Shown here: piece by piece, positions 1 to 9,246 of the stretch
Layout: each line of letters begins with the position of its first letter
How positions within the stretch are numbered: position 1 is the stretch's first letter
Notes under the pieces: model-generated
Seen by the model: the letters and a program-made list of their open reading frames with translations, nothing else
What the model was told of the DNA's origin: nothing
Database searches by the model: none
Source: Pedobacter riviphilus
Lineage (GTDB): Bacteria > Bacteroidota > Bacteroidia > Sphingobacteriales > Sphingobacteriaceae
Direction: 5' to 3'
Assembly (NCBI RefSeq): GCF_014692875.1
Contig: NZ_CP061171.1
Coordinates: forward strand, 3,348,001-3,412,000
Length of the DNA: 64,000 bases
Translations under genes and position numbers: made by a program

Positions 1-49
1 CTGGCTTGAGCTCAAGGGCTTTACCAATCGCAAGATCGGAACATTCAAC

Positions 50-238
50 TCAATCGATATAGACAATTTTCTGGGCTTCAAGATGAATCAGCTCAAATGG
101 GGAAAGGTGACCTATAACACGTACAGGTGTGATGTTGGCACTTTCTTTTCCTATCTGAATAAGTTCAAGGTGGTCCATGATGGGTATTTCACGAAAAATG
201 GCCGCGCGTTTCGGATTTATGCTGACACCCTGTTTCAT
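50..238 (-). CDS. Small ORF with repeat-encoded head, left copy
   Basis: The frame encodes 62 residues. The first 19 (MKQGVSINPKRAAIFREIP) lie inside the left inverted repeat and are identical to the start of the small ORF at 9653-9949, after which the two proteins differ completely. The tail (IMDHLELIQIGKES...) is unlike anything I recognise. The frame ends in TGA but stays open beyond that stop to the window edge, so this may be a decayed fragment of a longer gene. The opposite strand is also open from base 2 to 289, so the coding strand is not certain. It reads outward from the repeat-bounded segment. Confidence 0.35.
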   Translation of the reverse strand: MKQGVSINPKRAAIFREIPIMDHLELIQIGKESANITPVRVIGHLSPFELIHLEAQKIVYID

Positions 239-643
239 TTTAAGCTGATCACCCCATTTCAGGGCAAGCTGGCCGTTTTGATCTTCTGATCAAAGCTTTT
301 CAATATATTCTTCCTCAATAACTTTTCAAATTGGCGTAAAATAAGAGGCTCTAGCGTAGCATCTCTATGGGAGGTAACTCTTGTGACCTGGCTATTGATT
401 TGAGTCAATCTATGCCGCTTTTTTTGGAATTTGAGCACTTCTAACTTGGGACATATAAATGTCCGGTTTTGAAGAAAATCGGTCTTGAGTTAGACCAGGC
501 GGGGGGATGCGATAGAGAAAAGCGAGTTTGGTACCGATGTTTATATTTGTTTAGAGGGAATTAACATTATATGCTACATCCGGCAACTAAATTGGCGGCC
601 AGCTTGGCCTGAAATAGAGGGGTTACATTTGATGAAATATACA
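181..643. repeat. Left copy of 463-bp inverted repeat
   Basis: By eye this stretch is the reverse complement of 9247-9710 over its whole length. The only difference I see is a T-run of 7 here against an A-run of 8 there (near 419-425). Homology stops abruptly at both ends. The outer end carries the first 19 codons of a small ORF on the minus strand. The inner end runs into the truncated Crp-like gene. Both ends contain a related block, GGCCAGCTTGSCCTGAAAT, pointing outward in each case, so the unit is itself roughly palindromic at its ends. No transposase or recombinase gene lies in it. The non-coding core (about 290-610) holds no other recognisable gene. Confidence 0.95.
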
Positions 644-645
644 AG

Positions 646-1173
646 GTGATCACCGAGACTTTTAAACGCAAACACCTGTTGCTCAGACCGGGGGAAACTG
701 CCCGGAGACTGTACTTTATCCGCAGTGGATTTTTACGTGCCTTTTTCATTGACGAAAATGGAAAAGAGTGCACCACGTGGTTTATGGGGAAGGGCGATCT
801 GATGATCTCGGTTTACAGCTTTTTCACCCAAAAACCTGCCCATGAGTACATACAAGTACTTCAGGACTGTAAACTCCAGTCCATAAGCTGGCAGCAACTG
901 AACGCATACTACGCCGATTTCCCACAAGGGAATTTGCTGGGCCGGATCGTCACACAGAAGTACTACATCATGAGTGAGGAAAGGGCGATTTTCCTGCGTA
1001 GTCAAACCCCGACATTACGCTATGAAAAATTGCTTGAACACCACCCCGAGATAGAGCAGCAGACAAGCCAAAACAACATCGCCTCCTATCTTGGAATTTC
1101 CCGTGAAACCTTAAGCAGAATCAGGCGTAAAAAATTGCAAATGTGTCACCAGACACAAAACGGCCAAAATTAA
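646..1173 (+). CDS. Crp/Fnr-family regulator, 5'-truncated at repeat edge
   Basis: The 175-residue product has a cyclic-nucleotide-binding-like beta-roll (about residues 5-110, with LLLRPGE and FIRSGFLRAFF) and a C-terminal helix-turn-helix (about 143-162, NNIASYLGISRETLSRIR). It resembles the Bacteroidota Crp subfamily that activates nearby stress or transport genes. Family members normally have about 20 more N-terminal residues. Here the only usable start is GTG at 646, three bases inside the repeat boundary. The frame upstream is open to a TGA at 610-612 and reads FDEIYK, which fits the missing N-terminus. I infer that rearrangement at the repeat cut off the promoter and start. Activity is doubtful. 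Confidence 0.75.
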   Translation: MITETFKRKHLLLRPGETARRLYFIRSGFLRAFFIDENGKECTTWFMGKGDLMISVYSFFTQKPAHEYIQVLQDCKLQSISWQQLNAYYADFPQGNLLGRIVTQKYYIMSEERAIFLRSQTPTLRYEKLLEHHPEIEQQTSQNNIASYLGISRETLSRIRRKKLQMCHQTQNGQN

Positions 1174-1204
1174 GCAGCTATCTTTAACTATAAAAATTTG
1201 ACTT

Positions 1205-1339
1205 ATGAACGCAAAGCTCAAAACTACAATGCTGTTTGTACTGGTGATCTGTGCATGCAAAAAAGAACCGTTCAACAATAATATTGTGAAAAACGAAATA
1301 GCCACTATTTCAATATCCCTGGATGAGGCAAAAACTTAA
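1205..1339 (+). pseudogene. 5' stub of modular lipoprotein gene
   Basis: A 44-codon frame starts at ATG 1205, has a lipoprotein-like signal (LFVLVICACKKE) and ends at ISLDEAKT before TAA. The complete lipoprotein at 7059-8543 has the same layout, with a Cys-Lys/Arg-rich start and then LSVTEAKAYFKSI. Just past the stop, in another frame at 1353-1370, the DNA still encodes SYFKSQ, matching AYFKSI of that gene. I therefore read it as the remnant head of a paralogue whose body is gone. The pectate lyase gene begins (3' end) four bases later on the opposite strand. It sits 31 bp downstream of the Crp-like gene. Confidence 0.6.
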
Positions 1340-1373
1340 TGGCTACACAAATAGCTATTTCAAAAGCCAGTAC

Positions 1374-2803
1374 TTAATACTGTTTAGACAAAAGAGAGTT
1401 GATATAGAGCTCGATCATCGTATAGCCGTTAATGTCTATTGCATTACGGTCGCTAGGATCATTAGATTTTAATTTTCTTGCTTTCTCCCAACTGTCTGGC
1501 ATGCCATCGTGATCATCATCTCTAGGTGCCTTTCCTGATTTGTATTCAGGCCATCCCCCAACTTGTTCTGGAAAATCAATAATCCCTTTTTTAAAACTAG
1601 TTTTTTTGGCCTTCTCGGGATTTACTAAACCCAATATTATCCTCCCGTCCACAGCATCCCTCTTCGGGAAATTTGCGCCAACATTTCTCATCACTGCGCT
1701 AAAGGCATCCTTAGCGGAACTGTAATTTAAGACAGCATATTTTTCAATATAAAAAGGCTGTTCTTTGACAAGCCCTTTCCGTAAATCCAATGGCAATTCC
1801 GATAGATCAATACCATAATTATTATTATCAGTTATCAAGGAATCATTCTGCATGATGTTCCCTTTTAAGTACCATGTCCCAAGTCCTTTTGCCTTTTGCG
1901 CATTATAATTGGCTTTTACAAATTTAAGTCTGGAGACTGTTGCAGGGCCTGGAAGATAATAATTATTGACCAGGTTTATTGCTGAACTGCCTCCATTAAT
2001 CTCGACCTCTCCCCCGTAGCAGGCATTTTCCGTTCCCCAGTTATAAATCACATTATATCTATAATCTACCAATGCAGTAGTATCATGTGCCCTGGCACCA
2101 TTAAAACGAACAGTCCGGCTATTTTGATCAGCAATTAAATTGTGGTGGAAAGAAACCCGTTGACCTCCCCAAACTCCGCCATAAGACCGTTTGCCCTTAG
2201 CATGCCCTGCATCATAGAGGCCTTCGCTTATAATACACCACTGGAATGAAACATTTTTGACATCATATAGTGCTGCACATTCCTCGTTGGCCCAACTGAA
2301 TGAGCAATGATCTATGATGATGTCATGGGCATTCTCGATATCAATCCCATAAGAACCAGAGGGTAACCTACCTCCGGGACGGGACCGCAGGTACCTGATG
2401 ATGATGTTACCATGGTTTTTGTCCTTAATCCCTGATGCACCATTGATAATCAGCGACCTGCCTTTCAGGCATATACCATCTCCGGGTGCTGTCTGTCCTG
2501 CTATAGTTAGGTTAGATCTTTTTATCCTTAAATCACTTTTCAATTCTATTATTCCCGAAACCCTGAAAACAATTGTTAGCGGATCATTTGGATAACTGTT
2601 CAGTGCCCCCTTAAACTTCCATCTCCACTATCATTAAGGTTAGCCACCTCTACCACCATTCCGTTACGTCCACCTGAAGCAAAACACCCGAACCCTTCGG
2701 CCCCTGGAAATGCAAGCACTTTTTTTTGATCATAAGTAAAGTGATATCCGGAAATACCATACCAAGAAAAAATACAGAATAGGAAAAGAAGTTTTGACAT
2801 CAT
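1374..2803 (-). pseudogene. Pectate lyase-like PL1 beta-helix protein, frameshifted
   Basis: Two adjacent frames together encode one secreted polysaccharide lyase of about 476 residues. The first (2803-2600) has a signal peptide and the AFPGAEGFG start of Bacteroidota pectate lyases, up to DSGDGSLRG. The second continues with LKSDLRIKRSNLTIAGQTAPG, DHCSFSWANEECA and FHHNLIADQNSR, all typical of the PL1 right-handed helix, and ends in a calcium-loop-like DDDHDGMPDSWE. Adding one base to the C-run at 2606-2610 (G-run on the coding strand) restores a single frame. In family members this enzyme cleaves polygalacturonan. Either the gene is dead or the base was lost in sequencing. Confidence 0.85.
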
Positions 2804-3088
2804 AGCAGCGTTAATTAAAAAATCATCAATTGTGTTTCAAAACTGCAAGTTAACAAAAAGACCACATTTAGGATCTTAATAAATAGTGATGCCATCGACG
2901 ATTTTTTCAGGCTCAGCTCCGACTTGACTCTAAGCCTACAGCTACGATATTGCGAATATCAATAACTAAGCATCCTCAGCAAAGAAACTACCTTACAGCC
3001 GACCAAAAAGCTCGCATTATCGGATTAAAATTATAAAATCACTTTTTTGTTATTTATATTGCCACACCAATTATAACCGATAAACACT

Positions 3089-4638
3089 ATGCGCTTCTCA
3101 CTCAATTTTTCAAAAAGTTCTCTTTTAATCAAAATATCCGTAATCGCATTTTTTTCAACTATTTTATTCAGCTGTACAGACAATGAACACGGTTTAGCAG
3201 AATCGTTTCAGCTAGCGGGCAATAACCGGCAAGAAATCAAAAAAACCCTTGAGCATTTCAACGCAGAAAAAAACAGCAAAAAGATTCGCGCAGCTGAATT
3301 TCTTTTATCACAGATGAAGTATCAATTTCATCATGAAGGTGCCTCAAAGGATAGCTACGATAGTCTTCTTAATATATTGAGTAAAGTTCCATACGAAAGA
3401 ATGGAAAAGCTTGAATTCATTTGGGACAGCTTAAGGAAATCTCTTAAAACACCGATCAGAGATGATGCTGACCTTATTTGCGACTTAAAAAACATTTCTT
3501 CACAGAACTTAATAGAACATATCGATGCTGCTTTTGACGCATGGAACAAGCCTTGGTCAAAAAATATATCTTTCGGGATTTTTGCGAATATATATTACCA
3601 TATAAGCTGGTTAACGAGCAGCCGGACAAATGGATGATCGATATCCAAAAAAGGTATCATTCTCTAGCCGAAAAAAACAGCTCACAGGCCGATCCTTATC
3701 AGATGTGCCTAGCTATTAATAACCAACTAAAAAAAGATTTCAAGATACGGTCATTCCCTTCTATCTGGGATCTAAATTTTCATGAGCTGGATATGTTAAA
3801 GTCGGGAAAATGCTATCATGCGACCCAGTACACAACTTACGTCATGAGGTCACTGGGAATACCTATAGCGATGGATTTTACCCCATATTGGGGAAACATG
3901 AACGGGGGACATGAATGGAATGCTTTAATATTCAATGGCCACCCGGTTCCATTCATTGGGTCAGAATCTGATCCAGGGCTAACAAAAATTGATCTGGCAC
4001 GACAAAGGAAAAGGGCAAAAATATTCCGTAGAACTTATAGTTTCCAACAACAAAGCCTGGCTGCGCTAACAAAAGACCCTTTAGATATCCCGGTACTCTT
4101 TAGGTCCGCTCAGCTCAGGGATGTAACGGATCAATATATCCCGGTCTCAGATGCCGTGGTGAGTAATCTGCCCTCCGGTCAAAATGGAACACCGTTATAC
4201 CTCTGTGTTTTCAACCGTCAGCAATGGATGCCCACGGCCTGGGCAATGATTAAGCACGGAAAATCAAAATTCGTAAAGATGGGAAGGGATATTATCTACT
4301 TACCAATGTATTATCAATCTGGAGAGCTCTCAGCCGCCGGCAATCCTGTATTGATCAACAGCGAAGGATTATCTGTTCAGATCAACGACAACGGAGATAA
4401 AACAAAACTTGTTATCAAACAGAAAAGTCCGGAGGGCCCAGGTATTACAAAAGGACAGGAATATGAACTGTTGATCTGGCAAGGCAAGTGGAAACCAGTT
4501 GAGAAAAGAACTGCGACTGCAGATTCAATTGTTTATAACGGGATCTCAAAAAATGCACTCTACCGGATAACAAGTAAGGACAAAATGTCAAAAGAAAGAA
4601 TTTTTATCATTGATAACTGTAAGCCGCTTTGGAAATGA
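3089..4638 (+). pseudogene. Transglutaminase-like lipoprotein, frameshifted
   Basis: Two overlapping frames (3089-3637 and 3541-4638) encode one lipoprotein of about 516 residues. The signal peptide ends in LFSC, an all-helical segment follows, and then a transglutaminase-like core with catalytic-type Cys (SGKCYHATQYTTY) and His (GGHEWNAL). The natural junction is WSKN-ISFRDFCEYILPYK, which needs one extra T in the run at 3571-3573. Large Bacteroidota proteins of this type are usually surface lipoproteins of unknown substrate. The stop overlaps the start of the CBM9-like gene, so the two are translationally coupled. Divergent from the pectate lyase, with a 285-bp shared upstream region. Confidence 0.75.
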
Positions 4639-5663
4639 AAAAAAAGATATTAGCTGTTACAATGATTGTATTGATTATAGGTTGCAAACGCAAAAACCAG
4701 AGCAACGTCAATTTTTCGCATCTACAGAACATGGAGGATGTGTCTGATACAATCGAATTAACAAAAGAAGCTAAGGTCAGGGTTTATTGTACTGGGGAAC
4801 TGAAACCAGATTGGGCCAATGTAAGTCGTGAATATATTGGCCAGGACGACGATATTGAAGTTTTTTTTAGACAGGCTGACAACAATATAAAAAAAATAAT
4901 ATTTAAAGAGTCAGATAAAAAAGGAGATACTTTGGTTGCTGAAATAGACCAAGTTAAATGCATCCAACATTATGATAAGGTTTTGGAGAAATACGTCGCC
5001 TTCATTACCATACCCCGCAAACTGGTTTTAAATAAGACTCGTCCGGACAGTTCTTTTGAATTTGATATCGCCATTGGTGATAATGATGATGGCATTAAGC
5101 AAAAAGCAAAATTATGCTGGGCAGGCCACAAGGACCCTCTTTTTGAAGGAAGGTTGGCGAGCAGAATAGTGATTACAGACCATGATTCTGTATCCCAAGA
5201 CCAAAGAGTGGCAATAGCAAAGAAGATCACGCATCCCGCCACAGACCTGGCAGTTTTTCCACGCTACCTGATCGGAAACCTTGTTGCCGGGCAGGTTAAC
5301 GATGTAGATGATTTGTCGGGATTTTTTAGGACAGGCTGGGACAACGATAACATTTATCTTTTGCTAGAAATTAAAGATTCTGAACAAAGAAAATTCAGGA
5401 ACGAAATCCTGGCAAAAGATGATAATTTTGTAGACAGAGGATGGATCGAAGATCTCAAAGGCAAAAAAATCTGGCAGATGAACCTGATTCAATCAAAACC
5501 TGGTGGCGGTGCGTTGAAAAACCAGTATTGCGATACCCTACTGTCATTAGTTCCCGGAAAATATGTTGTTAAATATTCTACTGACGAATCACACGCTTGG
5601 AACGCTTGGGACGCACCTGCACCAAAAAAGAAGTTTTGGGGTATTACGGTTTCGAGCAAATAG
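4635..5663 (+). CDS. CBM9-like lipoprotein
   Basis: The 342-residue protein has a lipoprotein signal (TMIVLIIGCKRK). It appears to contain two beta-sandwich modules. The second carries DLSGFFRTGWDNDNIYLLLEI, typical of family 9 carbohydrate-binding modules. I chose ATG 4635 rather than an upstream TTG because it overlaps the TGA of the preceding gene (ATGA), a usual coupling arrangement. It probably works with the transglutaminase-like protein at the cell surface, but the ligand cannot be read from the sequence. Confidence 0.7.
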   Translation: MKKKILAVTMIVLIIGCKRKNQSNVNFSHLQNMEDVSDTIELTKEAKVRVYCTGELKPDWANVSREYIGQDDDIEVFFRQADNNIKKIIFKESDKKGDTLVAEIDQVKCIQHYDKVLEKYVAFITIPRKLVLNKTRPDSSFEFDIAIGDNDDGIKQKAKLCWAGHKDPLFEGRLASRIVITDHDSVSQDQRVAIAKKITHPATDLAVFPRYLIGNLVAGQVNDVDDLSGFFRTGWDNDNIYLLLEIKDSEQRKFRNEILAKDDNFVDRGWIEDLKGKKIWQMNLIQSKPGGGALKNQYCDTLLSLVPGKYVVKYSTDESHAWNAWDAPAPKKKFWGITVSSK

Positions 5664-5814
5664 GGTGTATTAGTTAATAGACCTCTTGGTAATATCCTAC
5701 ACACTTTTGCTAATATAATACCAGATATCGTACAATTATCTGCCGATTTTTATTGATAAATAATCGTGTCCTTGACGATTAAAGAAACAAATATAAATTA
5801 AAGGTAATATTAAC

Positions 5815-7044
5815 TTGCTCTCACCGAAACTGATATTTAACAAGGGAATAACTATATGGTTTTTAATAATCCTATGGTTCGTTGTATCTGTAATTTTAAA
5901 TAGCAGGTCTCTTCTTATCGGAACCTTAGTAGTATTGCTATTTTACATTATCCGCGAGAACAGGAGTATTATAAACAGACTGAGGATATACTATCTGGGC
6001 ATACTATTTTCGGTCTCAATAATATTGCTTGCCTGTTTTTACAAACAGGATTCTTCCCGTGGCCGGGTACTCATATATAAAATCTCTTCAGGAATATTCT
6101 TTGATAGTGGAATCTACGGGATCGGTATCGGCAACTTTAAATCGACCTACTTACATTACCAACAAAAATATTTTCAGTCTGAAGAGAAAGACTATTCTGA
6201 AGAAGCCTTACTGGCAGATAATACCTATTATCTATTTAATGACTATTTTCAGTTTGTGCTTGAAGCAGGCTTATTGGGACTGCTAATAGTTATTCTATTC
6301 TGGACCCTGATTGTTAGAGCTTTTGTTTCCTTTTATAAGCTGCATAAAAGCCTCGCTGAAGAAATCTGTTTTATTGCTGTCATCCCACTTGTTTTTGCGG
6401 CCCTCTTCAATCATCTGTTTGAAAAAGTTGCTGTACAGTTAATATTCTGCCTTACCTTTCCTGGTATAATCTATTCAGAGTTCGGGCAGCGCCAAAAAAG
6501 AAAAATGTTATGCCTTACGGCATATCTTACTTTCTTCTTGATTTTCTTGTTCAACAACAAAAATCAACTGCTGCTCCGCAATTCGTACAATCAATTGGAA
6601 GAAGCGCAAATACTTGCCTCTAGCGGATATTCCCTGGAATCCCTGGACTCACTTGAGCACATCAAAACTTCTGTCAGGTATACCACAGCATATCAGTTAA
6701 CCTACGGCCAGCTGCTTTATAAAATACACCGTTTCAAAGATGCCCTACCCTTTTTAAAAAATGCATCCGCGGGATTGCCATCCTCAGATTTATACCTGCT
6801 TATCGGACTTTGCAACAAAAACCTGAGAGCTTATGACGCGGCTGAATATTATCTAAAATCGGCAATAATGATGACGCCAAACCGCTTCTCTCCCAGGAGT
6901 GAGTTGCTATCTATCTATATCCTCCGGAATAAACATATCGAAGCAAAAGAAGTAGCCCTTGATATCCTAAAGCTGCCGGTAAAAATTGATTCACAAAAAG
7001 TTCATAAAATCAAATCTATTGCCTATAAATACTTAACCTCTTAA
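5815..7044 (+). CDS. O-antigen ligase/polymerase-like membrane protein with TPR tail, 5'-truncated
   Basis: Several membrane segments (about residues 10-50, 58-75, 140-165, 185-205, 225-245) surround the family signature SSRGRVLIYK (80-89) followed by YGIGIGNFKSTYLHYQQKYF. The last 150 residues look like tetratricopeptide repeats. Wzy/WaaL-type proteins normally have about 150-200 more residues of membrane helices before the ILNSRS segment, which is here at residue 28. The only start is TTG 5815, and an in-frame TAA lies at 5794. I conclude the 5' part is missing. It heads a tight operon (14-bp gap) with the modular lipoprotein. A role in surface glycan assembly is the family norm, but it is unproven here. 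Confidence 0.65.
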   Translation: MLSPKLIFNKGITIWFLIILWFVVSVILNSRSLLIGTLVVLLFYIIRENRSIINRLRIYYLGILFSVSIILLACFYKQDSSRGRVLIYKISSGIFFDSGIYGIGIGNFKSTYLHYQQKYFQSEEKDYSEEALLADNTYYLFNDYFQFVLEAGLLGLLIVILFWTLIVRAFVSFYKLHKSLAEEICFIAVIPLVFAALFNHLFEKVAVQLIFCLTFPGIIYSEFGQRQKRKMLCLTAYLTFFLIFLFNNKNQLLLRNSYNQLEEAQILASSGYSLESLDSLEHIKTSVRYTTAYQLTYGQLLYKIHRFKDALPFLKNASAGLPSSDLYLLIGLCNKNLRAYDAAEYYLKSAIMMTPNRFSPRSELLSIYILRNKHIEAKEVALDILKLPVKIDSQKVHKIKSIAYKYLTS

Positions 7045-7058
7045 TCCAATAATAATTT

Positions 7059-8543
7059 ATGAAAAAAAAGATCCTTTTTACCCTAATTACAGTAATTCTC
7101 GGTATCATTATTTATTCCTGCAGAAAGGAACTCACTAAGCCAGATGATGTCGAGCTATCTGCGAAGTTGTCCGTTACGGAAGCAAAGGCTTATTTCAAAT
7201 CCATCTCAAAAACTCATGAAACGGAAGGCATTTTCTCCAAAGCTAAATATGATTTACTTAGGCCTCTATGGCACAGGGCGCAATTGGGAACAACTAGTGA
7301 ACATTCGTTTGTGGAGGTATCTTTACAAAATCCGGGACTAAGTTTTGCACTTTTTGCTTTCGATCAAAATGGGGATCCTATCAAACCTGATGTATCTGTA
7401 GCAAAGTATGTCTTCAAACGGCTGATCCTTTACAAGGATAACCAAACCAGTAAAATAGTACCAAGAATATTGACCTATGTCGCAGATAAATCCTATCTGG
7501 AAAAACATAGCTTTGATGCAACCGGATCAAAGATAAATGCACTTAAAAATTTCTCAGGATATATACAAGTACATGACATCAATAATGAACCGATTTCAAT
7601 CTATAAATATATAAACGGATCAAGGATTTTTAAACTGCGAGCTGCAGACCTCAAAAACACTCAAGGCCCTAAAACAGAGGGATGGCAAACCAGCTGTGTT
7701 CCGACTTATACCTGGCAATGCACTTATATAGCAGATAGACCCGACTTAGGGGAAGTCTGTACAGATTACGTCTACAGTGGTGACTCGTGTACTACCTATT
7801 GGGTTCCGGATCCAGATCCGAATCAGCCTGGAGAAGGTGGTAATACTGGAGGAACCGGCTCAATGTCAAGTACAAAGATCGCTCAGGCTACAGTTTTTGA
7901 TGATGGCAAGCCAAAGATCGCCGATATAGGAAAATATATAGACTGTTTCTTTGATGGAAAGGTGGCCCAGTCTTATACGATGACAATATATGCTGATCAA
8001 CCTGTTCCAGAGACCACAGACTGGTTTAAGCTACTTACTCCTGGCGTGTCAACAAATAATCCCTTTGGGGTTCCAACCGGGATTGTCTGGACTGCTCCGG
8101 ATGGAACGTTTTTTGACGTAGGCCATACCTTTGTTACTTTCGAAAAGAATAATGCGGATGGTACAAATGTGAGGCAAACTCTAGGTTTTTATCCTTCGGC
8201 TAATCCTCTTGTCTCTAAAGGAGCAATGGAAGATAACAGTGGTCATGATGCTGATGTGAAATATACAATGAATGTGACAAAAGAACAGTTTGAGGCAGCA
8301 CTACAAAAGGTAGAAAGCGACTTTAACACTAAAGATTATGTATTACATAATCTGAATTCAACAGAATATAATTGTACAGATGCCGCAATTAGCTGGATGA
8401 ATGCAGCGGGAGCAAATTTTGGAAATTCGGCATCAGGATCCTTTAAGAATACCCCTGGAGGCTTTGGACAAGTTCTAAGAAATATCCCTGGAGCATATAC
8501 AAACCCATCATCTGGCATCCCTAGTAAAGGCCCATGTAATTAA
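7059..8543 (+). CDS. Modular lipoprotein with putative permuted papain-like C-terminal domain
   Basis: The 494-residue protein has a lipobox (IIIYSC, Cys21), an N-terminal region of about 200 residues containing LSVTEAKAYF, a Cys-rich segment (C213, C221, C234, C244), and a flexible Pro/Gly linker (about 249-268). The C-terminal domain has GHTFVTFE (His356) and YNCTDAAISWMNAAG (Cys439). A His-before-Cys order with YNC-D is what circularly permuted NlpC/P60 or LRAT-like hydrolases show. The layout of constant lipoprotein head, linker and enzyme-like end resembles polymorphic toxins. The next gene starts 6 bp later and may protect the cell. A stub of a second copy lies at 1205-1339. The toxin role is my inference. 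Confidence 0.55.
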   Translation: MKKKILFTLITVILGIIIYSCRKELTKPDDVELSAKLSVTEAKAYFKSISKTHETEGIFSKAKYDLLRPLWHRAQLGTTSEHSFVEVSLQNPGLSFALFAFDQNGDPIKPDVSVAKYVFKRLILYKDNQTSKIVPRILTYVADKSYLEKHSFDATGSKINALKNFSGYIQVHDINNEPISIYKYINGSRIFKLRAADLKNTQGPKTEGWQTSCVPTYTWQCTYIADRPDLGEVCTDYVYSGDSCTTYWVPDPDPNQPGEGGNTGGTGSMSSTKIAQATVFDDGKPKIADIGKYIDCFFDGKVAQSYTMTIYADQPVPETTDWFKLLTPGVSTNNPFGVPTGIVWTAPDGTFFDVGHTFVTFEKNNADGTNVRQTLGFYPSANPLVSKGAMEDNSGHDADVKYTMNVTKEQFEAALQKVESDFNTKDYVLHNLNSTEYNCTDAAISWMNAAGANFGNSASGSFKNTPGGFGQVLRNIPGAYTNPSSGIPSKGPCN

Positions 8544-8549
8544 TTAGCT

Positions 8550-8924
8550 ATGAAAAATACAAAAACCATAATTCTTTTAGTACTTATGATATTATTAAGT
8601 CTGTTCTCAGGTATTTCAATAAACAGGAACTGGGGCTTTATTTATCAGTTTGAATTTATAGATTTTTTACAACTTCGCGAGAGAGAATTCAAGGATTATC
8701 TAATTTGGGGAATTATTATAGTATCGCATGTTGGCATTATATCTCTTCCCTTTCTAGTAAAGACTAGCTATTTTAAAAAAGTGCTTTTGTATTTTCCTTT
8801 AGTTTATCTGTTGGGCTATTTACTTTTAGAAGCTGGATTCTTTATGCTGTTAATTCCATTCATGATTGTTTGGATTGTAACTATAGTTTATCATCGGAAA
8901 ACAGAGAAAAATCTAGCATCATAA
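8550..8924 (+). CDS. Small multi-pass membrane protein, candidate immunity partner
   Basis: The protein has 124 residues with four hydrophobic stretches (about 6-22, 51-71, 77-91, 93-115) and a basic C-terminus (YHRKTEKNLAS). No domain is recognised. It starts 6 bp after the modular lipoprotein stop and is the last gene before the right inverted repeat. Small polytopic proteins directly after toxin-like genes are often immunity proteins for envelope-acting effectors. That is inference from position and topology only. Confidence 0.55.
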   Translation: MKNTKTIILLVLMILLSLFSGISINRNWGFIYQFEFIDFLQLREREFKDYLIWGIIIVSHVGIISLPFLVKTSYFKKVLLYFPLVYLLGYLLLEAGFFMLLIPFMIVWIVTIVYHRKTEKNLAS

Positions 8925-9246
8925 ATAGAATCTTGGAAGGGATCTTGGGCACGTCTGAAAGTACACAGTGAGCATATACTTGCGGAGGATGCAGGCTGTT
9001 GACCGTGTAATTGTCCAATATTAAAGTGGGTTCGATTAAAAAGAATATTCAACTGATTAATCGAACTCCTTAATACTCAACTGGGATTAAAGTTTGAGAT
9101 TTATTGAAGGAAGGCAACTCTGAACAAATATACACTTCGGATCCAAATCCATTTCCCTCAGAACTTTTCGTTTAATCCATCCGATTGCCGCATTTATCCT
9201 TAATCCAGATGTTTCTAAAGATCAAAATCCATTCGCAGGTACTGGA
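8925..9246. other. Gene-free stretch before right repeat
   Basis: No convincing gene is seen in these 322 bases. A 9-bp inverted repeat (GTTCGATTA...TAATCGAAC, about 9029-9065) could end the lipoprotein operon, though no T-run follows. On the minus strand the frame leaving the right repeat (DEIYIQYLRMDFDL, then a stop) is short and not Crp-like, unlike the left copy. Confidence 0.5.

Noticed and set aside
83..289. Plus-strand frame at the left edge, open from base 2
   Set aside because: It overlaps the minus-strand repeat-headed ORF. The frame is not open through the right repeat copy, and composition favours the minus strand, though not decisively.
181..643. Repeat considered as an insertion sequence
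   Set aside because: It has no transposase frame, no clear target duplication at its edges, and is only 463 bp. It may be a remnant, but cannot be called an IS.
3541..3637. Two separate overlapping genes in the transglutaminase locus
   Set aside because: The two frames join seamlessly into one family-like protein when one T is added, so they are parts of one gene.
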